A DNA stretch of 64,000 bases from an uncultured Eubacteriales bacterium (GCA_900319795.1 ONPU01000003.1:62001-126000); one strand, 5' to 3'. Numbered from the stretch's first letter, positions 42,458-54,885 are shown. Numbers and translations: made by a program. The notes: a model not told the origin generated them from the letters alone.

Positions 42458-43324
42458 ATGACACCGGAAGCCCTTTCGGAAGAGGCTCTTTTGAAGAGAC
42501 GGGACGAGATTGAACGTTCTCTTCGAAAAAAATTCAAAAGCGATATTTTCGGAAAGTTCGTAAAGGCGATTGTGGACTACGAACTCCTTGCGCCGGGCGA
42601 CCATGTCGCGGTCTGTATCTCGGGAGGCAAGGACTCCATGCTGATGGCCATGCTTTTTAAAGAGCTGAAGCGCCGCAACAAGATCCCGTTCGAGCTCACC
42701 TATCTTTCGATGGATCCGGGATACGCGGAGCCCAACCGCAGGCTTATTTCGGAAAATGCGGCCCTTATGGGCCTTCCGCTTGTACGCTACGAGGAAAATA
42801 TCTTTGACGTCGCCTATGCGCAGGACCATTCGCCGTGCTATCTGTGCGCGCGGATGAGAAGAGGAAGCCTGTACCGTCACGCGAAGGAGCTCGGCTGCAA
42901 CAAGATCGCGCTGGGACACCATTTTGACGACGTGATCGAGACGGTCTTCATGGGAATGATGTACAGCGGACAGTACCAGGCCATGATGCCGAAGCTGCAC
43001 AGCACGAACTACGAGGGCATGGAACTGATCCGCCCGCTGTATCTTATCCGGGAAGAGGACATTATTCACTGGGCCGGTTACAACGATCTTCATTTTCTCC
43101 GCTGCGCCTGCCGCTTTACGGAAAACGCGGAAAATGCTCTCGCAACCGGCGACTCGGGATCCAAACGCCTTGAGACGAAAATGCTGATCCGGGAGCTGAA
43201 GAAGACGAACCCGTTCATCGAGAGCAACATTTTCAAATCCATGCAGAATGTGGCGCTCAACTGCGTGATCTCCTATACGTACAAAGGAGAGCGGCACAGC
43301 TTCCTCGAGCACTACGACGAATGA
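42458..43324 (+). CDS. TtcA-like tRNA thiolation enzyme
   Basis: PP-loop ATP pyrophosphatase of the TtcA/TtuA group, 288 aa, which adenylates a tRNA base (C32 in TtcA) before sulfur insertion. P-loop SGGKDS is at residues 55-60; C127 and C130 in PCYLCARMRRG plus C216 or C218 in LRCACRF fit the three-cysteine [4Fe-4S] site. ALGHHFDDVIET is the usual second motif. The start at 42458 follows AAAGGAG; an ATG at 42440 overlapping the previous stop lacks a site. TtcA rather than another family member is likely but not proven. Confidence 0.85.
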   Translation: MTPEALSEEALLKRRDEIERSLRKKFKSDIFGKFVKAIVDYELLAPGDHVAVCISGGKDSMLMAMLFKELKRRNKIPFELTYLSMDPGYAEPNRRLISENAALMGLPLVRYEENIFDVAYAQDHSPCYLCARMRRGSLYRHAKELGCNKIALGHHFDDVIETVFMGMMYSGQYQAMMPKLHSTNYEGMELIRPLYLIREEDIIHWAGYNDLHFLRCACRFTENAENALATGDSGSKRLETKMLIRELKKTNPFIESNIFKSMQNVALNCVISYTYKGERHSFLEHYDE

Positions 43325-43329
43325 AAACT

Positions 43330-43370
43330 CCCGCTGTTTGTCAGAATGACAGACAGCGGGCTGTTTTTTT
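43330..43370 (+). terminator. Terminator after the ttcA-like gene
   Basis: CCCGCTGT-T-TGTCA / TGACA-G-ACAGCGGG with a GAA loop (43330-43360), then CTG and seven T. Confidence 0.9.
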
Positions 43371-43408
43371 GTGCCGCCTGCCTATGGTCTGAAAAGGCGG
43401 ATTTCGGT

Positions 43409-43414
43409 TATACT
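43409..43414 (+). promoter_or_regulatory. -10 element of the msmK-type gene
   Basis: TATACT 56 bp before the start codon; the -35 is poor. The leader carries TGCGC-GAA-GCGCA, a small hairpin ahead of the SD AGGAGG. Confidence 0.4.
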
Positions 43415-43469
43415 GTCCATAGTTCAAAAAGTAATGCGCGAAGCGCACATTATCAGGAGGATTTTAAAA

Positions 43470-44582
<1,113 letters not shown>

Positions 44583-44616
44583 TCGGCGATCACGGTATCA
44601 TCATTTTGAAAAGTAT

Positions 44617-44650
44617 CGGTATAGCCGTTTATTGCGGCTATACCGTTTTT
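44617..44650 (+). terminator. Terminator of the msmK-type gene
   Basis: CGGTATAGCCG/CGGCTATACCG, perfect 11-bp stem with a seven-base loop (44617-44645), followed by TTTTTCGTTTTT. Confidence 0.92.
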
Positions 44651-44678
44651 CGTTTTTCACGGGCATTTTTGCGAAAGC

Positions 44679-44708
44679 TTGTCATGACGCGGTGGTTTAG
44701 TGTAATAT
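44679..44708 (+). promoter_or_regulatory. Promoter of the PucR/CdaR-type regulator gene
   Basis: TTGTCA (44679-44684), 18-bp spacer, TAATAT (44703-44708), 44 bp before the start codon. Confidence 0.6.
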
Positions 44709-44752
44709 AGGCAGGAAGTTTTTTCGCCTTTATAAGGCAGACGGAGCCAGAT

Positions 44753-45652
44753 ATGTCTGATCTCAATCAAATTCAAAAAAGCCTTGCTGAACTGAAGAAG
44801 CTGACCGGCCTTACGCTTACGATGGAACGGATGCCCGAAGGTTCGGAAGAGGAAGCGGCGGAGAAGCTGAACCGTCTTGTCACTGCGTGGAAGAGCAGCT
44901 ACGACCGGGAAGCATTTATCCGGAAACTTCTGACCGGGACCGTCCGGGAGGACGATCTTGAAAATGCCGCGTCCCGCTTCCGCCTGAAGGAACACACCTC
45001 GCGCGAGCTCTATCTGGTCCGGGCGGGCGATCCGTTCGGACACGAAGCGGAACGGGTTCTCAAGAACCTGTTTGTCACGAAGAGCGGAGACCTTTTCGTG
45101 AAAATGAATGACCACCTGATCGTTCTCATCCGCGAACACGATCCGTCGGCCGGGCCGGAACAGATTGAAGTGACCGCCCATACGATCGCGGATATGCTGA
45201 GTACGGAAATTCTGGTCTACGCGAAGGTCGCGTACGGCCTGACGGGGGAGGCGCTGAGCGATCTTTCGGGAACTTACGGAGATGCCCTGACGGCGCTGAA
45301 GATCGGAGACATTTTCTATTCCAATGAGCAGGTTCTGACATACGGGAGCCTGGGACTCGGAAAGCTGATCTACGATCTGCCGGTGGAAAGCTGCCGGAAG
45401 TTTCTTGCCGAGACGCTGGGTGACGTGGATCCGGCAGGGTTTGACGATGAGACGGTGGCGCTGATCAACGCGTTTTTCGAAAATAATCTGAGTATTGCCG
45501 AAGCGTCGCGCCAGCTCTATCTGCACAGGAACACGATGAGCTACCGGCTGGACAAGCTGAGGCAGCTGACGGGGCTGGACCTGAGGGTCTTTGACGATGC
45601 GCTGTCGCTGAAGGTGGCGATGATGATCGCGGGGCGCCTGAAGGCGGAGTGA
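44753..45652 (+). CDS. PucR/CdaR-type helix-turn-helix transcriptional regulator
   Basis: 299 aa. The C-terminal helix-turn-helix of the PucR type (about 240-298) reads [31 protein letters not shown]; the central region (about 80-200) resembles the GGDEF-like domain of CdaR regulators, with no enzymatic motif. The N-terminal region is short, lacking the usual large sensor. Regulators of this group activate catabolic operons for sugar acids, purines or similar compounds. The aconitase-superfamily gene starts 49 bp downstream in the same direction and is the likely target or operon partner. Inducer unknown. Confidence 0.88.
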   Translation: MSDLNQIQKSLAELKKLTGLTLTMERMPEGSEEEAAEKLNRLVTAWKSSYDREAFIRKLLTGTVREDDLENAASRFRLKEHTSRELYLVRAGDPFGHEAERVLKNLFVTKSGDLFVKMNDHLIVLIREHDPSAGPEQIEVTAHTIADMLSTEILVYAKVAYGLTGEALSDLSGTYGDALTALKIGDIFYSNEQVLTYGSLGLGKLIYDLPVESCRKFLAETLGDVDPAGFDDETVALINAFFENNLSIAEASRQLYLHRNTMSYRLDKLRQLTGLDLRVFDDALSLKVAMMIAGRLKAE

Positions 45653-45701
45653 TGGTGCAATATACTTTTGGGTATCAAGAGATGATGAAAAGGAGCGGAT
45701 T

Positions 45702-47984
45702 ATGAAACTGCATGAACAAGGAGTATACCTGCTGAACGGGACCGAACTTGCCGGCGAGGCACCGGTATCGAAGGAAGAGGCGAAGAAGGGAACGATCGCC
45801 TACGGAATCCTGAAGGACCACAACAAATCCGGAAGCATGGAGAATCTTCAGATCCGCTTTGACGCGCTGACATCTCACGATATCACCTATGTCGGCATTA
45901 TTCAGACGGCACGCGCGTCCGGTCTGGAAAAGTTCCCGATCCCCTATGTCCTGACCAACTGCCACAACTCTCTGTGCGCGGTCGGCGGCACCATCAATGA
46001 AGACGACCATGTCTTCGGCCTTACGGCGGCTCAGAAGTACGGCGGTGTCTATGTTCCGCCGATGCAGGCCGTGATTCACCAGTATGCCCGCGAAATGCTT
46101 TCCGCGAGAGGAAAGATGATCCTCGGCTCTGACAGCCATACCCGCTACGGCGCGATGGGTACGATGGCGGTCGGCGAAGGCGGGCCGGAGCTCGTGAAGC
46201 AGCTCCTTGAGCGCACGTGGGATATCAAAATGCCCGAAGTCGTGGCGGTCTATCTGACAGGTTCGCCCCGCCCGGGGACAGGCCCTCAGGACGTCGCGCT
46301 TGCGATCATCGGAGCGGTCTTCAAAAACGGCTATGTGAAAAACAAGGTCATGGAATTCGTCGGCCCCGGCGTGGCAGGGCTCTCGATGGATTTCCGAATC
46401 GGCATCGATGTCATGACGACCGAGACAACCTGCTTAAGTTCCGTCTGGCAGACCGATGAAAAGACGGAAGAGTATTTCGCGATTCACGGACGTCCCGAGG
46501 CTTATAAAGAGCTGAAGCCTTCCGGGGAAGCCTATTATGACGGATGCATCGAGATCGATCTTTCGGAGATCAAGCCGATGATCGCCCTTCCGTATCACCC
46601 GTCCTGCGTGTACACGATCGACGAGGTCAACGATCATCCCGCGGAGCTTCTTCGGGAAGTGGAAGAGCGCGCGAAGGTGTCCTTCGGTGAAAATGTGAAA
46701 GTCGACCTTATGAGCAAAATCCGTGACGGCAAGGTCTATGTGGACCAGGGCGTAATCGCCGGCTGTGCGGGCGGCGGATTTGAAAATATCTGCGACGCGG
46801 CGGACATCTTACGCGGACGGAGCATCGGCAGCGGAATCTTTACGCTGAACGTCTATCCGGCCTCCATGCCGATATATATGGAACTTGTGAAAAACGGAGT
46901 ATTTGCCAATCTTATCGAAACGGGCGCCGTGGTAAAGACCGCATTTTGCGGACCGTGCTTCGGGGCCGGGGACACGCCGGCAAATAACGCATTTTCCATC
47001 AGACACTCCACGCGCAACTTCCCGAACCGCGAAGGCTCGAAGGTACAGGAAGGTCAGATTTCCCATGTGGCGCTGATGGACGCGCGCTCGATCGCGGCGA
47101 CGGCAGCCAACCAGGGCGTTCTGACTTCGGCGGAGGAGTTCGCGGGTGCGTACAGCCGGCCGGTGTATCATTTTGATTCGAAGATCTATGAGAACAGAGT
47201 CTTTGATTCGCACGGCCAGGCGGATCCGGATACGGAACTGATTCTCGGCCCGAACATCAGGGACTGGCCGAAGATGCCTGCTCTCACAGAGAATTTGCTC
47301 CTCAAGGTGGTTTCCGAGATTCATGATCCGGTTACGACGACCGATGAGCTGATTCCGTCCGGCGAGACTTCTTCCTATCGTTCCAATCCGCTGCGACTCG
47401 CTCAGTTTGCCCTGTCCAGAAAGGATCCCGCTTATGTCGGGCGGGCGCTGGAAGTGCAGAAGGGCGAAACCGCGCGTGAACAGATGCTTGAAGAGGGGAT
47501 GCCGGGTCCGGATTCCGGTGAGGCAGTCATGGCGGAACTTCCCGAGATCGGCGGGGTACTCGAATTGGTTCATGGACGTTTCCCGGAGGTTTCCTTTGAA
47601 AACACCGGTATCGGTTCGACGATCTTTGCCGTAAAGCCGGGTGACGGAAGCGCCAGAGAACAGGCGGCATCCTGCCAGAAGGTCCTCGGCGGCTGGGCGA
47701 ACATCGCGAATGAATACGCGACCAAACGCTACCGTTCGAACCTGATCAACTGGGGCATGCTTCCGTTCCTCATTCCGGAAGGAGATCTTCCGTTTGTGAA
47801 CGGGGACTGGATCTTCGTTCCGGATGTGCTTGCGGCCGTGAAGGAGAAAAGAGAGCGGATCAGCGCCTGGGCCGTACGGGAAAGCGATATTGAGGAATTC
47901 GAACTCACTTTGGGCGACCTGACAGATGACGAACGGGAGATTATCTGCGACGGATGCCTGATCAACTACTACAGAACACATTGA
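45702..47984 (+). CDS. Aconitase-superfamily hydratase (YbhJ-like)
   Basis: 760-aa member of the aconitase superfamily, closest in feel to the uncharacterised YbhJ-type hydratases rather than to AcnA, AcnB or LeuC/LeuD. Fe-S cluster ligands are visible: C355 in [10 protein letters not shown] and C416/C419 in FCGPCFG, with spacing (61 and 3) nearly that of mitochondrial aconitase. Other landmarks: [21 protein letters not shown] and the swivel-domain region near [17 protein letters not shown] with the catalytic-type Arg. So an active [4Fe-4S] hydro-lyase is likely; substrate unknown. No citrate synthase or isocitrate dehydrogenase is nearby; the PucR-type gene upstream points to a catabolic hydroxy-acid (inference). 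AAAAGGAG precedes the ATG. Confidence 0.88.
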   Translation: MKLHEQGVYLLNGTELAGEAPVSKEEAKKGTIAYGILKDHNKSGSMENLQIRFDALTSHDITYVGIIQTARASGLEKFPIPYVLTNCHNSLCAVGGTINEDDHVFGLTAAQKYGGVYVPPMQAVIHQYAREMLSARGKMILGSDSHTRYGAMGTMAVGEGGPELVKQLLERTWDIKMPEVVAVYLTGSPRPGTGPQDVALAIIGAVFKNGYVKNKVMEFVGPGVAGLSMDFRIGIDVMTTETTCLSSVWQTDEKTEEYFAIHGRPEAYKELKPSGEAYYDGCIEIDLSEIKPMIALPYHPSCVYTIDEVNDHPAELLREVEERAKVSFGENVKVDLMSKIRDGKVYVDQGVIAGCAGGGFENICDAADILRGRSIGSGIFTLNVYPASMPIYMELVKNGVFANLIETGAVVKTAFCGPCFGAGDTPANNAFSIRHSTRNFPNREGSKVQEGQISHVALMDARSIAATAANQGVLTSAEEFAGAYSRPVYHFDSKIYENRVFDSHGQADPDTELILGPNIRDWPKMPALTENLLLKVVSEIHDPVTTTDELIPSGETSSYRSNPLRLAQFALSRKDPAYVGRALEVQKGETAREQMLEEGMPGPDSGEAVMAELPEIGGVLELVHGRFPEVSFENTGIGSTIFAVKPGDGSAREQAASCQKVLGGWANIANEYATKRYRSNLINWGMLPFLIPEGDLPFVNGDWIFVPDVLAAVKEKRERISAWAVRESDIEEFELTLGDLTDDEREIICDGCLINYYRTH

Positions 47985-47987
47985 CGA

Positions 47988-48022
47988 AACAAGACAGCGG
48001 GGACAGTCCCCGCTGTCTTGTT
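47988..48022 (+). terminator. Hairpin 1 of a twin after the hydratase gene
   Basis: 17-bp perfect stem from AACAAGACAGCGGGGAC to its complement, around a single central A; no long U-tract. Closely related to hairpin 2. Possible terminator or palindromic repeat. Confidence 0.55.
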
Positions 48023-48026
48023 GTCG

Positions 48027-48057
48027 TAAGACAGTGGGGACTGTCCCCACTGTCTTA
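48027..48057 (+). repeat. Hairpin 2 of a twin after the hydratase gene
   Basis: 15-bp perfect stem from TAAGACAGTGGGGAC to its complement. It differs from hairpin 1 by a C-to-T change matched by G-to-A on the other arm, so pairing is kept. Confidence 0.7.
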
Positions 48058-48160
48058 TATTTAGAAATGTAGAGAATGTTTAGAATGTTTCTAAAATATC
48101 AGACAATTAGTTCAATTACTTCAATAAAGAGAGAAAACGAAATTTTATAAAAGAAAAAGA

Positions 48161-48189
48161 TTGACAATTTGGCGGGGATTTGCTATATT
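48161..48189 (+). promoter_or_regulatory. Near-consensus sigma-A promoter ahead of the folded leader
   Basis: Perfect TTGACA (48161-48166), 17-bp spacer, TATATT (48184-48189) preceded by TGC (extended -10). One of the best promoters in the window, yet no intact gene follows for 1 kb. Confidence 0.85.
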
Positions 48190-48200
48190 ACATGTATCAA

Positions 48201-48382
48201 AAGAAGAACAAAATACTTCTTCAACAAGAACCACTGACAACTCAATATTCACTCCCTGAAAGATGTCAGCGGGAGACGAGAAATCCCGGACATCACGGAA
48301 CGGAGTTTCGAAATAAGGAACTCGATCCGGAAGACGAATTGGAAGAAGCAGGAGTGAATAAAGAGCCACACAAAAAGGAGGG
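48201..48382 (+). ncRNA. Candidate structured leader RNA
   Basis: Between the promoter and an SD-like AAAAAGGAGGG (48372-48382). Closing stem P1: TATTCACTCC (48246-48255) with GGAGTGAATA (48351-48360), perfect 10 bp. Inside: P2, GATGTC (48262-48267)/GACATC (48289-48294) continued by CGGGA (48270-48274)/TCCCG (48284-48288), two-base bulge and a GACGAGAAA loop; P3, GAGTT (48303-48307)/AACTC (48319-48323). A small hairpin AAGAAG/CTTCTT (48201-48221) precedes. This multi-branched shape before a ribosome binding site resembles a riboswitch or protein-binding leader; it matches no riboswitch class I recognise. Structure inferred by eye, function unknown. Confidence 0.5.
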
Positions 48383-48390
48383 CTTGTCCA

Positions 48391-49082
48391 TTGGATATTA
48401 GAGAGGAAACAATCCACAGAACTCCTCAATATGAATATGGCAGAGCATAGCAGTTCCCGACGAGAAGGCCTTTTTTCCGGAAGGGTATGAAGCTACCCGC
48501 AGTGATCAGAGCAATCACAATTATAGAATAAAAAAGGTATATCAGCTGGCTTATCATATTGAGTACCATGCCACATCATAATATGAATGGGTCTGTGAGG
48601 AATAAGGAGATTCTGAGACCGGCGTGAAACTTTCAGATTTATGATGACCCCTCGATGATCATGAAAAGTACAGCCGCATTCCTGAACATTACTGAATCTC
48701 ATGGAGAGCAAAAACAGTATATAGGTTGCGAGCCCAGGCCGAATGAGTGACATTGAACAATTGATATTAAATTTCTAAATGCTCTTATACAGCGATCTCA
48801 TACTACACTGGACCGGAGGATCAATAGAACAGCTAAAGATCAATGAATCGACAGGACAGAGGAACAAGTTCGAAGTTTTACAATTGATTTAAGCGATTCA
48901 TCTGTTGGAACAGTCTATTATTCAGTTTATCTTTCAAGTATGGAGATCCGGGAACAGATTTGAAGTTCCGATTGCATGAAGTAAGAGATGAGCCGGGAAT
49001 AAAAACAAAAATTTATATAGATCTTATAAAACCCGAAAAAACGGATTTGCGGATCAAAAGGAATCCTAACCAATCCAACTAG
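48391..49082 (+). pseudogene. Decayed gene remnant behind the folded leader
   Basis: A TTG at 48391, ten bases after GGAGG, opens MDIREETIHRTPQYEYGRA and stops at 48448. Another frame then continues with protein-like sequence: AVPDEKAFFPEGYEATRSD and YRIKKVYQLAYHIEYHATS (48450-48578), followed past in-frame stops by YEWVCEE and GDSETGVKLSDL. Later SFTIDLSDSSVGTVYYSVYLS-like sequence (48874-48936) resumes in yet another frame as KYGDPGTDLKFRLHEVRDEP and IYIDLIKPEKTDLRIKR up to the TAG at 49080-49082. At least two frame changes and several stops mean no intact product. It may be one gene or two; I recognise no family. The end looks beta-rich, like a secreted or lipoprotein domain. Confidence 0.55.
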
Positions 49083-49126
49083 ATTAATGCTTACGAGGTA
49101 TTATAATTGAATAAAGAAGAATTCTG

Positions 49127-49171
49127 AGCGGCCGTTGCATTTTCAGTAAAGAAGAAGATGTGACGGCCGCT
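49127..49171 (+). terminator. Long hairpin after the decayed gene
   Basis: AGCGGCCGT (49127-49135) pairs with ACGGCCGCT (49163-49171), extended inside by CATTTTC/GAAGATG with one G-U pair. Followed by TTCGTT only, so a weak terminator at best. Confidence 0.45.
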
Positions 49172-49196
49172 TTCGTTATATATCTCAGAAACGGTG

Positions 49197-49224
49197 TTGC
49201 GGTCGCCGGGCCAGGTGCTATACT
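49197..49224 (+). promoter_or_regulatory. Promoter of the RluA-family gene
   Basis: TTGCGG (49197-49202), 16-bp spacer, TATACT (49219-49224) with TGC ahead (extended -10), 50 bp before the ATG. Confidence 0.6.
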
Positions 49225-49273
49225 TGGAATACAGTTTGTTCAACGGCGAATTAAGAAGCGGACAGAGCGGAAG

Positions 49274-49945
49274 ATGAATGAAGATTTCAAAAACAGAATC
49301 GTATACGAAGACCGGCATCTGATTGTCGTCAACAAGCCTGCAGGGCTTGCTGTGGAAACAGCCCGTGTGACGGAACCGGACCTTCAAAGCCACCTTAAGG
49401 CTTATCTTGCGGAAGGCGGGAGTGAGAACTCCGGCCTTTTCATGGTTCATAGACTGGATCAGCCCGTCGAGGGTCTGGTTGCTTTTGCCCTGACGAAAAA
49501 AGCGGCGGCGTCCCTTACAGAGCAGCTGAATAACGGGGGCATGAGAAAGATTTACACAGCCCTCGTTTCAGGCGGGATCCCTGCGGAAGAGGGGGAACTC
49601 GTGGATTATCTTTTGAGGGATCCCGGAAAGCGGATGGCTCTGGTTGTCCCGAAAGACAGGAAAGGCGCGAAAAAGGCAGTCCTCAGATACCGGAAGGCGG
49701 GAGAAGGGATTCTTGAGATCGAATTGGAAACCGGCCGTTTTCATCAGATCCGCGCCCAGCTGGCACATGCCGGAATGCCTGTAAAAGGGGATGTGAAATA
49801 TGGCGGCGGGGATGCCGCGGATTCCCGGTTCCAAAGGGGAAGAATCGCGCTTTGCGCCAGCGCGCTGGCATTTAAGCATCCTGCAAGCGGGAAAGAGCTT
49901 GTTTTTGAGATCCGGCCTTCATTTACGGAAAACTCATTTGGGTAA
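49274..49945 (+). CDS. RluA-family RNA pseudouridine synthase
   Basis: Cytoplasmic enzyme isomerising a uridine in rRNA or tRNA, 223 aa, the short RluA type without S4 domain. Catalytic D62 in MVHRLDQPVEG; other motifs: IVVNKPAGLAVE at the N terminus and LETGRFHQIRAQLAHAG near residue 158. The HRLD-x-P-x-x-G motif has Val-Glu where Thr-Ser is usual (HRLDQPVEG), a notable change next to the active site. The ATG at 49274 follows GAGCGGAAG; an earlier in-frame start at 49160 would add an unrelated N terminus reading through the hairpin at 49127-49171 and is rejected. Confidence 0.9.
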   Translation: MNEDFKNRIVYEDRHLIVVNKPAGLAVETARVTEPDLQSHLKAYLAEGGSENSGLFMVHRLDQPVEGLVAFALTKKAAASLTEQLNNGGMRKIYTALVSGGIPAEEGELVDYLLRDPGKRMALVVPKDRKGAKKAVLRYRKAGEGILEIELETGRFHQIRAQLAHAGMPVKGDVKYGGGDAADSRFQRGRIALCASALAFKHPASGKELVFEIRPSFTENSFG

Positions 49946-50014
49946 AAAGATCGAAGCAAGAAACCAATAAGATTCAAGAATCTTACGGAGAAAGTAGCAT
50001 TTTTGACTTTTGTA

Positions 50015-50023
50015 TGGTAAACT
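50015..50023 (+). promoter_or_regulatory. Possible promoter of the V-ATPase operon
   Basis: TGGTAAACT: extended -10 with TAAACT at 50018-50023; no good -35 at 17 bp. Located 64 bp before the first gene. AAGATTC-AA-GAATCTT (49970-49985) forms a small hairpin upstream. Confidence 0.35.
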
Positions 50024-50086
50024 GTGCTCTGTGTGAGAATTTAACAGGCCCTGAACCTGATGATGAAGACATAGGAGGGGACACAA

Positions 50087-50395
50087 ATGATTGAAGATAG
50101 CATCAAGGCTGTCAAGGAGGCGGAAGCAAAAGCAGCTGAGCTGATCGCGGATGCTTCGAAAAAAGCCGTGGATATCGAAAAGGCGGCGGAGAAGGAAGCG
50201 GAGGAGCTGAAGGAGAAAGCGAAGGCTTCTGATGCTGAAAAAGCCGGCGATTCTCTGAAGAAAGCGGAAGCGGAGGCGGAAAAGCTTCTTGAAAATGCTG
50301 ACGCGGAGGCGGAAAAAGAAGCGGAGGAGCTGAAGAAACAGGCGCTTTCGAAGATGGATCAGGCTGCTTCTGCCGTGATCGACAAGCTTCTTTAA
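50087..50395 (+). CDS. V-type ATPase subunit G/H (peripheral-stalk coiled coil)
   Basis: 102-aa, almost wholly helical protein rich in Ala, Lys and Glu with heptad-like spacing (KEAEAKAAELIADASKKAV...). This is the peripheral-stalk partner of subunit E in bacterial/archaeal V-type ATPases (NtpF in Enterococcus, AhaH in Methanosarcina). Assignment rests on length, composition and first position in the operon, since coiled coils are weak evidence by themselves. AGGAGGGG lies seven bases before the ATG. Subunit I follows after 40 bp. Confidence 0.8.
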   Translation: MIEDSIKAVKEAEAKAAELIADASKKAVDIEKAAEKEAEELKEKAKASDAEKAGDSLKKAEAEAEKLLENADAEAEKEAEELKKQALSKMDQAASAVIDKLL

Positions 50396-50435
50396 GAGGG
50401 AGTAATCCTGTTCATTATTACGTGGAGGCACATGC

Positions 50436-52930
<2,495 letters not shown>

Positions 52931-52956
52931 TTTGAACGAGTAGAAGGAGCACTTTA

Positions 52957-53550
52957 ATGGCAGGGATTGATCAGATTACAAAAGAAATCCTTGACGAGGC
53001 GTCCAGGAAGGCGGAAAAGCTGATTTCCGATGCCACAGCAAAAGCAGACGGCATCAAGGCGAAGGCTCAGGAAGAAGCGGATGCTCTATCCGCTAAATCC
53101 GCGGCCAAAGCGGAAGAGGAATCGAAGGCGATTCTTCTCCGCGCGGAATCACAGGCCGGTCTCCGCAGGAGACAGACCCTACTTTCGGCCCGTCAGGACA
53201 TCATTTCGGACGTGATCGAAGCGGCGAAGAAGAAGCTTACCGAACAGTCGGACGCGGAGTACTTCGCGATGATCGCGAAACTGCTGGAAAAAAATACGGC
53301 AGAAGGGGAAGGCGTTCTCTCATTTTCCGCAAAGGATCTGAAGCGTCTGCCCTCGGATTTCGCGAGCAAAGCTTCGGAGATTGCCGCGAAGAACAACGGC
53401 AAAATTAAGATCGCCGATGAAGCGGCCGATATTGAAGACGGCTTCATCTTAAGTTATGGCGGAATCGAGGAAAACTGTACACTGAAGGCGCTTTTCTCGG
53501 AGAAAGAAGACGAACTCCGGGATTGTGTGCATTCGGTATTGTGGCAGTAA
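52957..53550 (+). CDS. ntpE: V-type ATPase subunit E (peripheral stalk)
   Basis: 197 aa: long N-terminal helix (about 1-95, Ala/Lys/Glu-rich) that forms a coiled coil with subunit G/H, and a C-terminal globular head (about 100-197) that binds the top of the A/B hexamer (EDGFILSYGGIEENCTLKALF is typical). AGAAGGAG precedes the ATG. Starts 26 bp after subunit K. Confidence 0.92.
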   Translation: MAGIDQITKEILDEASRKAEKLISDATAKADGIKAKAQEEADALSAKSAAKAEEESKAILLRAESQAGLRRRQTLLSARQDIISDVIEAAKKKLTEQSDAEYFAMIAKLLEKNTAEGEGVLSFSAKDLKRLPSDFASKASEIAAKNNGKIKIADEAADIEDGFILSYGGIEENCTLKALFSEKEDELRDCVHSVLWQ

Positions 53551-53563
53551 AAGGAGCGGATGA

Positions 53564-54535
53564 ATGGGTGATCTGGATTATGTATATGCGGTCGCGCGCA
53601 TTCGGGTGAAAGAAAAATCACTCTTAAGCGACGCGGATATGTCGCAGATGGCGGGACTGAAAGACGTGAAGTCCGTCATCGGCTACCTGACAGACCGCGG
53701 GTGGGGAGACACCGGCACGGGAAATGATCCGGAAGCGATCCTGAAAGCGGAAGAGGAGAAAACTCTTGCCGTGATGAAGGAGCTGAAGGTGGATTCCGAT
53801 GTGTTCGATCTTTTATCTCTCCCGAATCTTTATCACAATCTGAAGACGGGAATTAAGGAAATCTGTACATCCGAAAACAATGCAGATGCTTTTTTCGCGC
53901 ATGAAAAATACGGACGCGACGCGATCTTGAAGATTCTTTCGGAGAAGAATTACAAGGCACTTCCCGAGCATATGCGGGCGGCGGCTGAAAAAGCCTATGA
54001 CATCATGCTGAAGACCGGCGACGGTCAGATGTGTGACGTGATCGTCGACCGCGCCTGCCTTATGGCCATGATCGAAGCCGGAAAGAAATCCAAACATAAA
54101 CTGCTTCGGGAATACGCGGAATCGACGGTCGCAGTGGCGGATATCCGCGTGGCAGCCCGCGCGGCCAAAACCGGAAAGAACCTGTACTTCCTTACGGAAG
54201 CGCTTTCTCCGTGCGCGTCTTTTGATGTGAAAAGACTGGCAAGAGCCGCCTCCGAAGGCGAAGAGCCTTTGATGAACTACCTGACTTCTCAGGGATTCGG
54301 AGACGCTGCGGAAGCATTGAAAGATTCTCCGTCCGCATTTGAAAGATGGTGCGACAACCGCCTGATTCAGACAATCCGGCCCGAAAAGAGAAACGCGTTT
54401 TCTCTGGGCCCCGTGATCGCCTGGTATCTGGCAAGGCAAAACGAGATCCGCACGGCACGGATACTCCTGACCGCGAAAGCCAATGACTTTCCGGAGGAGG
54501 CAATCCGGGAAAGACTGAGGGAAATGTATGTATAA
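53564..54535 (+). CDS. ntpC: V-type ATPase subunit C (central-stalk socket, d-subunit homologue)
   Basis: 323-aa, all-helical, funnel-shaped subunit that links the central shaft to the rotor ring. Family features: YVYAVARIRVKEKSLLSDADM at the start and GPVIAWYLARQNEIRTARILL near residue 280. AAAAGGAG lies before the ATG, 13 bp after subunit E; the subunit F start lies within its last codons (8-bp overlap). Confidence 0.93.
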   Translation: MGDLDYVYAVARIRVKEKSLLSDADMSQMAGLKDVKSVIGYLTDRGWGDTGTGNDPEAILKAEEEKTLAVMKELKVDSDVFDLLSLPNLYHNLKTGIKEICTSENNADAFFAHEKYGRDAILKILSEKNYKALPEHMRAAAEKAYDIMLKTGDGQMCDVIVDRACLMAMIEAGKKSKHKLLREYAESTVAVADIRVAARAAKTGKNLYFLTEALSPCASFDVKRLARAASEGEEPLMNYLTSQGFGDAAEALKDSPSAFERWCDNRLIQTIRPEKRNAFSLGPVIAWYLARQNEIRTARILLTAKANDFPEEAIRERLREMYV

Positions 54536-54860
54536 GATCGCGGTGATGGGGGACTATGACAGCATCTACGGCTTTGCCTCCGTCGGCCTCACCACTTTTC
54601 CGGTGGAAGAGGAAACCAGCACGGAAGAGGCAGCCAGGCTTCTGCGTCAGACCGCGGAAAGCGGCTACGGGATCATCTATATGACGGAGCATCTTGCGGC
54701 CAGATTGGACAGAGAAGTGAAAAAATACGCCTCGCAGCTGATGCCTGCGATTATCCTGATTCCCGGAGTGCAGGGCAATACGGGAAAAGGCGTTGAACAG
54801 GTCCGAAAATCGGTAGAGCAGGCTGTCGGAAGCGATATCCTGTTCGGCGGCGAAGAGTAA
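54528..54860 (+). CDS. ntpG: V-type ATPase subunit F (central shaft)
   Basis: 110-aa Rossmann-like subunit bound to subunit D in the rotating shaft. Landmarks: [20 protein letters not shown] at the N terminus and [25 protein letters not shown] at the C terminus (read in blocks). Overlaps the end of subunit C by 8 bp and ends 25 bp before subunit A, so it is translationally coupled. Confidence 0.94.
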   Translation: MYKIAVMGDYDSIYGFASVGLTTFPVEEETSTEEAARLLRQTAESGYGIIYMTEHLAARLDREVKKYASQLMPAIILIPGVQGNTGKGVEQVRKSVEQAVGSDILFGGEE

Positions 54861-54885
54861 GCGTAAGAAGGGAGCAAATTCGAAT

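Noticed and set aside
48180..48401. 73-codon frame across the leader RNA
   Set aside because: It would start within the -10/+1 region, has no ribosome binding site, and its composition is unlike a folded protein; base pairing explains the region better. A small protein is not fully excluded.
49160..49273. N-terminal extension of the RluA-family protein
   Set aside because: In frame, but it reads out of the hairpin and promoter region and is not like the family; the ATG at 49274 has a better ribosome binding site.
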